Below are positions 1 to 5,853 of a DNA stretch of 8,679 bases, in pieces. The DNA is from Cellvibrionales bacterium UBA2511. Its GTDB lineage: Bacteria; Pseudomonadota; Gammaproteobacteria; Pseudomonadales; Porticoccaceae. The notes under the pieces are model-generated. The model was not told where the DNA came from, did no database searches, and was given only the letters and a program-made list of their open reading frames with translations. The translations under genes and the position numbers were made by a program. The stretch's first letter is position 1; each line of letters opens with the position of its first letter. The stretch is taken from the NCBI GenBank assembly GCA_002341315.1, contig DDNV01000087.1:8267-16945 (forward strand). Reading direction: 5' to 3'.

Positions 1-114
1 CAATTGGACAAACACGAAGAAGCGCTGATTCGGCGAATTTCAGAGTTACTGTACGTCTCCCACACAGATTTCATTCAGGCAAAACACCGCGCCAACCAGA
101 ACTGCGGAAATTAA
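1..114 (+). CDS. TerB-like (tellurite resistance/co-chaperone-type) protein, C-terminal fragment
   Basis: Frame 1 is open from the window edge to a TAA at 112-114 and gives 37 residues; the 5' part lies outside the window. The visible part contains LDKHEEALIRRISELL followed by YVSHTDFIQAKHRA. This strongly resembles the end of the helical TerB domain in small stand-alone TerB family proteins (acidic 'D-hEE-LI-rI-dLL-v...DFI-aKh' pattern). The family is named for tellurite resistance but usually has no proven role. Its stop codon overlaps the stop of the convergent STAS gene: the four bases TTAA at 111-114 hold both TAA codons, one on each strand. Family assignment is from memory of the motif on a short fragment; that the frame is coding is well supported by the codon-clean match and the tidy stop. 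Confidence 0.7.
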   Translation, partial: QLDKHEEALIRRISELLYVSHTDFIQAKHRANQNCGN

Positions 115-602
115 CGAGTCTGCTCGAGAGAGCGTATCAGATCGATGAACTCCTGCTGATTTCTCTCATTTAACACAGACAACAACCGGTGTGCTTCGAG
201 CACACGGTCCCGAACCTCTTCTACTTCCACATCCGGGCTAATATCAGGCAATTCCTGATAGTCCGCAGCCGATGACGATGATTCCTGGATAATATTGAAT
301 ATCTCATCCAACCCCATCACAGCAAGCACCTGGTAAAGGCTTTCATCACTACAGAACACAGTAGGCTTGATACCAAAATGGTCATGGCTGTAGATAGCGA
401 GCTTGGCCAACAAACCCAATGTCGTGCTATCGACGGCAATAGTATCAAGCATATCGATCACCACTTCAGCGACATTACCGGTCTGAAAAATGGCTTCAAT
501 ATAATTGTTCAGCGAAGTGCAAAGGGTAACGCGCACGTCCCCAACCAGCTTGATAAGGTAAACATCATCGTCATGGGAAACCAGAATTTTACCCGGCTGC
601 AC
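111..602 (-). CDS. rssC: STAS-domain anti-sigma factor antagonist, RssC-like
   Basis: This 163-residue protein has an N-terminal STAS domain (about residues 4-105) and a helical, acidic C-terminal tail. The phospho-acceptor loop reads DSTTLG at residues 58-63, the equivalent of DSSGLG in SpoIIAA-type antagonists; T60 or S59 would be the residue phosphorylated by a partner kinase. I place the start at a GTG at 602-600. Its G is the last base of the upstream gene's TAG stop (TAGTG), a classic translational coupling arrangement. A longer frame reaching 668 exists, but the extra residues are rich in R and C and overlap the upstream coding region. Proteins of this type switch partners according to phosphorylation, and the upstream PP2C protein is the expected phosphatase. 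Pseudomonas RssC, encoded after RssB near vacJ/mlaA, is the closest arrangement I know; HsbA/CrsA are alternative relatives. No serine kinase gene is visible in the window. Confidence 0.8.
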   Translation of the reverse strand: MQPGKILVSHDDDVYLIKLVGDVRVTLCTSLNNYIEAIFQTGNVAEVVIDMLDTIAVDSTTLGLLAKLAIYSHDHFGIKPTVFCSDESLYQVLAVMGLDEIFNIIQESSSSAADYQELPDISPDVEVEEVRDRVLEAHRLLSVLNERNQQEFIDLIRSLEQTR

Positions 603-1777
603 TAATACCCCCTGCGCACGGTCAAAACAGTGACATCGTCGGGTGCGTCCGCCAACTGGTTGATACACAAACCTTCGCAGATTGCCTCGATGGATCCATC
701 TGATTTAGCCACCGCATCAGCAATAAACTGCTGCTTTTCACTGTAGGATTTTCCCGGCAAAAATTCCAGTACACCATCTGACACCACGGTCAGAACAAAC
801 TTTTCCGGCAATTTGATTTCCTCTACCGCCCACTGGGCTTCAGGGAAAATACCAATCGGTTTACCTTTGCCCGGCAGCAGGGAAACCTGATCATCGGTAA
901 CCAGCACCGGCATCGGCATATGGGCAGCAACCGAATAACGCAAAATATTCTGCTCCATATCAATAGAAGCAGAAAACATGGTCAGGTGTTTGTCGAGCCC
1001 CAGCGCCATAATCTGTTTATTGATGTGTTCAATAAAGCCCTCTGGGGCTCTGGTCATGGCCCCATAATCATTGCGACTGATATGCCTTCGCAAAATACGA
1101 TTAAGAATGAATTTCAACAGGACGGTTAGAAATGCAGAAGAGGCGCCGTGCCCGGACACATCGGCGACATAAAGCACCATATAACGATCAAAAATGACGT
1201 TGTAGCCGACAAAATCTCCGCTCAGAAACAGCGATGGGACAATCCGATGGGCAATCTCGTAGTCGCCATGATAGAGCGGGGTCACCGGCAACAGGCTGCT
1301 CTGCACCTGCCGACCTGCCATTTGATCAACTTCCAGTATCCGGAGACTCTCTTCCAGCTCACGGTTTGCTTTTTCCAGCTGCTCACGGTACTGGCGGTTT
1401 TGCACCATCAGGCTTTTACAATGTGACGCGCGTTCAACAGCCTCTCGAAATCGGTCGCCATCAAATGGTTTGATAACCACGTCCGCCGCATAGTTATGGA
1501 AAAGTGCAACCACGTCCCGGGGATCCGTTTCCGGGAGCACAACAACATAGGCAACATCCACATCCTGAGAGGGAAGACAGGCAAACTTTTCTCGAATCGC
1601 CGAGAGAGGGAGGTCGATCACCACGACACCGGGGTGGTCGATTTTGATTGCTGCGAGAGCATTTTCAGGATTAGCAAAAATTGAAACGCGCCAACTGGTA
1701 TCGACCAGATGCGCGTTCAAGGCATGACATTTTTCCTGACTGTCGGCAACAATAAACAGTTTGCCGTTCTTATCCAT
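602..1777 (-). CDS. rssB: Response regulator with C-terminal PP2C (SpoIIE-type) phosphatase, RssB-like
   Basis: This 391-residue protein has three parts: a receiver domain (about 5-120), a charged coiled-coil linker (about 124-160) and a PP2C/SpoIIE phosphatase domain (about 165-391). The phosphatase keeps its metal-binding signatures: SGDF (D188), ADVSGHG (D206), SDGVLEF (D334) and PDDVTVL (D381), so it is probably active. The receiver keeps the phospho-acceptor candidate D55 and K103 (IKPF). However, the first acidic-pocket residue is Ala (VADS, A11-D12) and the usual Thr/Ser switch position appears to be Pro (VVLPETD, P82). The length matches Pseudomonas RssB (about 390 residues) better than HsbR/CrsR, which carry an extra C-terminal HATPase kinase domain absent here. 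The gene lies downstream of mlaA and is coupled to the STAS gene by the TAGTG overlap. The likely job is to dephosphorylate the STAS partner and tune RpoS or a stress response; whether it also delivers RpoS to ClpXP is inference. Confidence 0.85.
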   Translation of the reverse strand: MDKNGKLFIVADSQEKCHALNAHLVDTSWRVSIFANPENALAAIKIDHPGVVVIDLPLSAIREKFACLPSQDVDVAYVVVLPETDPRDVVALFHNYAADVVIKPFDGDRFREAVERASHCKSLMVQNRQYREQLEKANRELEESLRILEVDQMAGRQVQSSLLPVTPLYHGDYEIAHRIVPSLFLSGDFVGYNVIFDRYMVLYVADVSGHGASSAFLTVLLKFILNRILRRHISRNDYGAMTRAPEGFIEHINKQIMALGLDKHLTMFSASIDMEQNILRYSVAAHMPMPVLVTDDQVSLLPGKGKPIGIFPEAQWAVEEIKLPEKFVLTVVSDGVLEFLPGKSYSEKQQFIADAVAKSDGSIEAICEGLCINQLADAPDDVTVLTVRRGY

Positions 1778-1830
1778 AGGTTACTCGGAACTGATATCCA
1801 GTTGTTCAGGTATAAGCTCCATGCCCTCTT

Positions 1831-1858
1831 CGACAGTTGCTTTCCCGGGCAACTGTCG
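1831..1858 (-). repeat. Perfect inverted repeat between mlaA and rssB
   Basis: CGACAGTTGC (1831-1840) and GCAACTGTCG (1849-1858) are exact reverse complements around an 8-base loop, giving a 10-bp GC-balanced stem. It lies in the 106-base gap between the mlaA stop and the rssB start. No U-run follows on either strand, so it is not a standard intrinsic terminator. It could be an mRNA processing or stability hairpin that sets different mlaA and rssB levels, or a factor-independent pause site. Confidence 0.7.
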
Positions 1859-1883
1859 ATTAGCAAAGAAAAATGAACTGGGG

Positions 1884-2579
1884 TTAAAAATCCTTATAGT
1901 CCCCGAAGTCATCTTCCACACCGCCATCCGTCAGCAAAAACTTACGACGCTGTAAGTATGCATCGCGGATAAAGCTGTAGCGCTCGCCGCGCACGAACTT
2001 TTCAGCCTCGAGAAGATCGGCACGGGTAGAAATCACCTCAGCGCCGTAGATCTGATTTCTGGTTGGGACATGGTCTATTTCATTAATAGGATTGATAAAC
2101 CGATCGACGATCCGGGCCGGGCCGTCACGGACAGTACTGGGACCGATCAACGGCAACACCAGATAAGGGCCACTGTCTACGCCCCAAACACCCAGTGTCT
2201 GGCCAAAATCCTCCCCATCATTTTTTGGCAGGCCAAAACGGTCGGCCACATCAAAAAATCCCACCAGACCGATAGTAGTATTGATGACAAACCGTCCAGT
2301 ATCATTCCCCGCCTGACGGAATTTCCCCTGCAACAGATCATTGAAAACATTCACCACTTCACCAACATTGGAGAACATCCTGCTAACTCCACGCTCAACA
2401 GGATCAGGCGTGACCGCTCGGTAACCCTTGGCGATAGGCTTCAGCGTATAAGTATCTACGGTATCATTGAAAGCAAACATCTTGCGGTTGAAGCCTTCCC
2501 AAGGATCGTCGGGGTTCCCCGCAGCAAATATATGGGTAGACAACATAACGCCAGCCAGCAACAGCACTATTTTTTTCAT
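1884..2579 (-). CDS. mlaA: MlaA/VacJ family outer-membrane phospholipid asymmetry protein
   Basis: MlaA is the outer-membrane component of the Mla system, which removes mislocalised phospholipids from the outer leaflet together with an OmpC/F-type porin and passes them to MlaC. The 231-residue protein has the family hallmarks in order: DPWEGFNRKMFAFND (24-38), RFVINTTIGLVGFFDVAD in the middle, EDFGQTLGVWGVDSGPYLVL, and the C-terminal RDAYLQRRKFLL. The N-terminus (MKKIVLLLAGVML...) is a Sec signal with a likely signal-peptidase-I cut after A19 (IFA|AG). The E. coli protein is a lipoprotein, but here there is no lipobox and no cysteine anywhere, so it is probably not lipidated. A GGGAGA ribosome site (2589-2594) lies 9 bases before the ATG. 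It heads the minus-strand unit leading to rssB-rssC, a neighbourhood also seen in Pseudomonas. Confidence 0.95.
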   Translation of the reverse strand: MKKIVLLLAGVMLSTHIFAAGNPDDPWEGFNRKMFAFNDTVDTYTLKPIAKGYRAVTPDPVERGVSRMFSNVGEVVNVFNDLLQGKFRQAGNDTGRFVINTTIGLVGFFDVADRFGLPKNDGEDFGQTLGVWGVDSGPYLVLPLIGPSTVRDGPARIVDRFINPINEIDHVPTRNQIYGAEVISTRADLLEAEKFVRGERYSFIRDAYLQRRKFLLTDGGVEDDFGDYKDF

Positions 2580-2599
2580 CTGGGGTGTTCTCCCTGCTT

Positions 2600-2630
2600 T
2601 TTATAATCTAATAACAACAAATTCTCGCAA
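2600..2630 (-). promoter_or_regulatory. Weak sigma-70-like promoter candidate for mlaA-rssB-rssC
   Basis: On the minus strand TTGCGA (2630-2625) and TATAAA (2605-2600) form a -35/-10 pair with a long 19-base spacer. An alternative -10, GATTAT (2608-2603), gives a 16-base spacer. A transcript from either would start about 15 bases upstream of the mlaA ribosome site. The region is AT-rich as expected, but the match is ordinary. Confidence 0.3.
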
Positions 2631-2721
2631 TTCTACACGCTGAACTTTTTCAGGTATACCGTAATCATCCAAAACTACCCGCCACAAGTCTCTCCACCCT
2701 ACCACTCAGCAGATAATAACC

Positions 2722-2749
2722 TTGTGTCATAAAACTGACATATTAAGAT
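2722..2749 (+). promoter_or_regulatory. Pho-box-like or dyad operator overlapping a promoter candidate upstream of the first porin
   Basis: GTGTCAT (2724-2730), AAAA, CTGACAT (2735-2741) forms an 11-base-period direct repeat. It matches 16 of 18 positions of the enterobacterial Pho box (CTGTCAT AWAW CTGTCAY). The same bases also form an inverted repeat, TGTCA-N6-TGACA (2726-2730/2736-2740... read as TGTCATAAAACTGACA, 2725-2740), which is what a dimeric repressor would bind. A modest sigma-70 pair, TTGTGT (2722-2727) and TAAGAT (2744-2749), with a 16-base spacer brackets it. A good -10 at the distance expected downstream of a PhoB site (around 2751-2757) is not seen. That weakens the PhoB reading and leaves the repressor reading open. 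Confidence 0.45.
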
Positions 2750-2854
2750 ACCGACACCCGTTGATGCCTGTTTCGGAAAAAACAGCAACGATAAAGCACG
2801 CATCGACGATATCGAGCTATCAAGTATTAAATAAACAAGATTGGAATCATAACT

Positions 2855-4090
2855 ATGAAACGAACTGCCATTTTCCTAGCCGTTAGCGGATTTACTCTGT
2901 GCCCTACCCTGTTCGCAAATGCAGACGAAGCAACTCTGCAGGAATTGAGGGCTCAGGTTGCCGCCCTGACTGAGCGCCTTAATGAAATGGAGGCAAAAAC
3001 CAAAGTAATGGAGGAAAAAACCAATCAGGTCGTTGCCACCGCAAAACCAGCCACCTCCTGGGCCGACAGAATCCAGTGGCACGGCGATGTCCGGTATCGC
3101 ATCGAACAGACTGACAAAGACAGCGCCTATGATGATATCAACCGCAACCGGATACGTGCGCGTATTGGCCTAACCGCTCAGGTTTCCGATGACTTCAAAG
3201 CTGGCGTAGCACTGGCCAGCGGCAGCGAGTCGCCAACATCCGCCAACCAGACTCTCGGAGGTGGAGGCAGCTCGAAACAAATCAATCTGGACATGGCCTG
3301 GATTGACTGGAATTTTGCCGAAAACCTGAACCTGGTGGCCGGCAAGACCAAAAACCCTTTCTATGCCCCTGGTGGTAGCGGCTTGGTATGGGATAGTGAT
3401 TATCGCCCTGAGGGCGGGCACCTGTCCTATGACAACGGCTCGGTCTGGGCCATCGCCGCCTATCACTTTCTGAATAGCTACGATGGCAGCAAAGGGACGG
3501 ACGATATCGAGGAAATGTTTGGTGCCCAGCTAGGCTATAACGCAACGTTTTCCGAAAAAACATCCCTAAAGGTGGGTACCAGCTACCTTTATATACCCGT
3601 AGCCGGCAGTGCCGCTTTTTTTGAGGATAGTGATGATAATGCGGAGTTCTTTGGTAACACCGGGATTGGCGGAACCCATGCACTGGATTATGAAGTTGCC
3701 GAAGTCTTTGCTGAGTTGAATACCAAGCTCGCCGGGATATCAACCATGTTGTTTGCCGATTACGTCAAAAATACCGATAGCGACGCCGATGAAGACATGG
3801 GCTACTCAGCAGGATTCAAGCTTGGCAAGATCAAAGGCAGGGGCGACTTCGCCTTCAGCTACCTCTATCAGGACCTGGAGGCTGATGCAGTCTTCGCCGC
3901 TTTCTCTGACTCGAATTTCGCCGGTGGCGGCACCGACGTGAAAGGACACAAATACGGGGCCTACCTGGGCCTTAGCAAGAACACCACCGCAAGCCTGTCC
4001 TATTATGACACTGAAATCGGCAAAGTCAGGGGTGAAGGCAAAAAGAGTGACTACGACGCCATCAAGCTCAACGTAGAGACGAAATTCTAG
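2855..4090 (+). CDS. Coiled-coil-tethered putative outer-membrane porin (Porin_5-like)
   Basis: This 411-residue protein begins with a Sec signal (cut after A23, ANA|D). A charged heptad-like helix follows (about 25-62, LQELRAQVAALTERLNEMEA), typical of porins that carry a periplasmic trimeric coiled coil. From about residue 68 the sequence is an alternating aromatic/polar beta-barrel (DRIQWHGDVRYRIEQ, NRNRIRARIGL, DMAWIDWNF, LVAGKTKNPFY) ending in the outer-membrane C-terminal signature VETKF. The N-terminal pattern 'W.DRI.w.GD.RyR.e....' followed by 'RnR.R.RigL' is characteristic of the 'putative porin' family (PF16930-like). Substrate is unknown; loops are rich in Asp and Gly. The ATG has a GGAA ribosome site at 2843-2846 with 8-base spacing. 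It is divergent from mlaA and lies two steps upstream of a Pho-box-controlled anion porin. A role in nutrient uptake under phosphate limitation is inference based on the operator-like site at 2724-2741. Confidence 0.88.
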   Translation: MKRTAIFLAVSGFTLCPTLFANADEATLQELRAQVAALTERLNEMEAKTKVMEEKTNQVVATAKPATSWADRIQWHGDVRYRIEQTDKDSAYDDINRNRIRARIGLTAQVSDDFKAGVALASGSESPTSANQTLGGGGSSKQINLDMAWIDWNFAENLNLVAGKTKNPFYAPGGSGLVWDSDYRPEGGHLSYDNGSVWAIAAYHFLNSYDGSKGTDDIEEMFGAQLGYNATFSEKTSLKVGTSYLYIPVAGSAAFFEDSDDNAEFFGNTGIGGTHALDYEVAEVFAELNTKLAGISTMLFADYVKNTDSDADEDMGYSAGFKLGKIKGRGDFAFSYLYQDLEADAVFAAFSDSNFAGGGTDVKGHKYGAYLGLSKNTTASLSYYDTEIGKVRGEGKKSDYDAIKLNVETKF

Positions 4091-4108
4091 CCCATCATCC
4101 GCCAAGCA

Positions 4109-4143
4109 CCAGAAAAGTGGCTCCTTCCGGGCCATTTTTCTGG
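4109..4143 (+). terminator. Hairpin, likely transcription terminator after the first porin
   Basis: CCAGAAAAGTGGC (4109-4121) pairs with GCCATTTTTCTGG (4131-4143) around a 9-base loop: 13 pairs with a single G-U wobble. It begins 18 bases after the porin stop. The A-run/T-run inside the stem places TTTTT directly after the GC core, a form common in bidirectional or compact terminators, although there is no separate trailing U-tract. Confidence 0.6.
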
Positions 4144-4215
4144 TTACCTCCAATAGCCTTCACACCCGCCAACTGGGCCAATCTCGCTCAGAGAACAAAT
4201 TATCCGAAACCCTGA

Positions 4216-4244
4216 CTGTCACCAAATTGTCACGAAACTATCAC
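4216..4244 (+). promoter_or_regulatory. Three-repeat Pho box (PhoB binding site) upstream of the OprP/OprO-type porin
   Basis: Three 7-base units at exact 11-base spacing read CTGTCAC (4216-4222), TTGTCAC (4227-4233) and CTATCAC (4238-4244), with A-rich 4-base spacers CAAA and GAAA. This is the classical PhoB geometry of tandem direct repeats one helical turn apart; the first two units match 15 of 18 consensus positions. The site ends 84 bases before the start codon of a phosphate/pyrophosphate porin gene, the expected regulon member. The -10 is less clear: AACAAT (4253-4258) and CATAAG (4264-4269) are candidates. PhoB control is inferred from the pattern and the target gene together. Confidence 0.85.
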
Positions 4245-4293
4245 GGCGCTGAAACAATCGCGACATAAGGTTCTCCTGTCTGAAGCAATCAGG

Positions 4294-4307
4294 CTAAACG
4301 CGTTTAG
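4294..4307. repeat. Perfect 14-base palindrome in the leader of the OprP/OprO-type porin
   Basis: CTAAACGCGTTTAG is fully self-complementary with a central CpG and no loop. It lies between the Pho box and the GAGGAGA ribosome site (4314-4320). The lack of a loop favours a DNA operator (for example LacI- or TetR-type dyads) over an RNA hairpin, but no regulator can be named. Confidence 0.5.
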
Positions 4308-4328
4308 TTATTTGAGGAGAACGATTCG

Positions 4329-5747
4329 ATGAAATCAAAAACATCTGCAATTTTAATCACCGGCGCCATGCTGAGTGCCGCTGTTTTGCCTGTTCAGGCG
4401 GACCCCATGCTGGATCTTCTGAAAGTGTTGCGGGATAAAGGTGCTATCAGTGCGCAAGACTACAACACCATCGCAAATGCAGCCAAAGCCAAGGAAGAAA
4501 AAACACTTGCTGAAAAAGAAGAAATTGTAAGCATGGTTCAGGAGGCTGACAAAAAAGCGTCCATCGTCACATTAAGTGAAAAAGGACTTAATTTTCAATC
4601 AGTTGATAAGGCGTTCACCGCAAATATCGGCGGCAGAATTCATACTGATTACGTCAACATAGATGACGAATTCTTCGATCGGAACTCCGGTGCCGATGAA
4701 TTTGGTAATGCAGCCAAGTTTCGTCGTGCTCGCATCGGCATGGAGGGGACCATGTTTACCGACTGGAGCTACGCGCTTGAAATCAACTACGGTCAGGATG
4801 AAAGCACTGAATTTACTGATGCGACCATTGGTTACACCGGATTTGACAATGTCAAGTTAAAACTTGGCCGCCACAAAATGCCAAGTGGCCTGGAAGAGTT
4901 GACCAGCTCGAACCGCATTTCGATGATGGAAAGAACCGCTGCCACCAACACTTTTGCCAAAGGCCGACGCAACGGGTTTACCGCAGAAACTAAGGGCTCC
5001 AACTGGACACTGACCGGTGGCGTCTATCTTGGCGAAGGTGTAAGCAAAGAAGATAACGAGGGCAAAGACACAGACTATGGATATGGCGGTCGTTTTACTT
5101 TTGCCCCTCTGCATGAAAAAACCCAGCTTGTTCACCTAGGTGTCTCTTATCAACGTGAAGAATTTGAAAAGACTTTTGATGGCAATGAACTCGCCACCAA
5201 CAATGGTCGTTTGAGGGCAAGGCCCGGCGTACATTTCTTCAACGATCGACCAGTACAAGTGCGTTACCGGAATACTGAATATACCGATACCATTGGCCTG
5301 GAAGCAGCCACAGTCATGGGTCCCCTCTCACTGCAAGGTGAGTATTTTAGACAAGACCTAAGTCGTGAAGATGCGAAAGATGCAGATGTAGATGGCTGGT
5401 ACGCTCAGGCAACTTACACACTAACTGGCGAATCTCGCGGCTATCGGGGCGGAAAGATGCGCACCATCTCGCCGAAAAATCGCTTGGGTATGGGTGGTTA
5501 CGGCGCATGGGAATTGGTTGCCCGCTATGACACGCTTGATTTGTTCGATAGTAGCGCTGCCAATGAACTGACTGACAGCATTCGGGGTACCGAGATCAAA
5601 ACACTGACCCTGGGCGTCAACTGGTACGTCAACGACACCATCAGATTCATGGCTAACTTCGTCGATGCCGAGATTGATTCCGATCACGTTAGTAACATGG
5701 AAGGCGATGTCAAAGCCTTTATGGTCCGCGGTCAAGTCGCCTTTTAA
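4329..5747 (+). CDS. Phosphate/pyrophosphate-selective porin, OprP/OprO family
   Basis: This outer-membrane anion-selective barrel has 472 residues with a Sec signal cut after A24 (VQA|D). The mature N-terminus has a short helical segment (LLKVLRDKGAISAQDY, 30-45) and a Lys/Glu-rich helix to about residue 75. The barrel (PF07396 family) runs from about residue 97. Family marks are GGRIHTDY (101-108), FRRARIGMEG (131-140), the GLEELTSSN...MER stretch (187-202) that in OprP-type channels belongs to the constriction region, and a terminal phenylalanine (GQVAF). Many Arg and Lys residues fit an anion pathway. Pseudomonas OprP prefers phosphate and OprO pyrophosphate; which applies here cannot be decided without alignment to the eyelet residues. 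Expression is probably phosphate-starvation-induced through the three-repeat Pho box upstream. The ATG is set by GAGGAGA (4314-4320) with 8-base spacing. A strong terminator follows, and then the exported pyrophosphatase gene, which suits a pyrophosphate-uptake role. Confidence 0.93.
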   Translation: MKSKTSAILITGAMLSAAVLPVQADPMLDLLKVLRDKGAISAQDYNTIANAAKAKEEKTLAEKEEIVSMVQEADKKASIVTLSEKGLNFQSVDKAFTANIGGRIHTDYVNIDDEFFDRNSGADEFGNAAKFRRARIGMEGTMFTDWSYALEINYGQDESTEFTDATIGYTGFDNVKLKLGRHKMPSGLEELTSSNRISMMERTAATNTFAKGRRNGFTAETKGSNWTLTGGVYLGEGVSKEDNEGKDTDYGYGGRFTFAPLHEKTQLVHLGVSYQREEFEKTFDGNELATNNGRLRARPGVHFFNDRPVQVRYRNTEYTDTIGLEAATVMGPLSLQGEYFRQDLSREDAKDADVDGWYAQATYTLTGESRGYRGGKMRTISPKNRLGMGGYGAWELVARYDTLDLFDSSAANELTDSIRGTEIKTLTLGVNWYVNDTIRFMANFVDAEIDSDHVSNMEGDVKAFMVRGQVAF

Positions 5748-5775
5748 TTTACAGGACCTCTTCTCCTGAAACCTT

Positions 5776-5808
5776 AAACCCCACCTCTAAACTGGTGGGG
5801 TTTTTTTT
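5776..5808 (+). terminator. Strong intrinsic terminator after the OprP/OprO-type porin
   Basis: AACCCCACC (5777-5785) pairs with GGTGGGGTT (5794-5802) around an 8-base loop (5786-5793), and the 3' arm opens into a run of eight T (5801-5808). It begins 28 bases after the porin stop. Only 45 bases remain before the next gene, so that gene relies on leaky termination or a promoter overlapping this hairpin. Confidence 0.93.
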
Positions 5809-5853
5809 GATCAAAATGTAGCAGCAACTACAAACCTCTACGGAGCAACTACC

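Noticed and set aside
603..668. N-terminal extension of the STAS protein back to an ATG at 668
   Set aside because: The extra residues are Arg/Cys-rich and unlike a STAS domain, and the region is already coding for the PP2C protein. The GTG at 602 in the TAGTG overlap gives a normal-length protein.
2070..2606. Long + strand open frame of 178 codons antisense to mlaA
   Set aside because: It lies fully opposite a clear mlaA gene, shows no domain or signal pattern and has no ribosome site; it is a shadow of mlaA codon usage.
2720..2745. CRP site reading of the TGTGTCA...TGACA region
   Set aside because: The half-sites do not fit TGTGA-N6-TCACA spacing; the Pho-box or TGTCA-N6-TGACA readings fit better.
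3282..3743. Minus-strand open frame of 153 codons inside the first porin
   Set aside because: The translation is extremely rich in Arg, His, Pro and Tyr, typical of an antisense shadow, and the + strand frame is a convincing porin.
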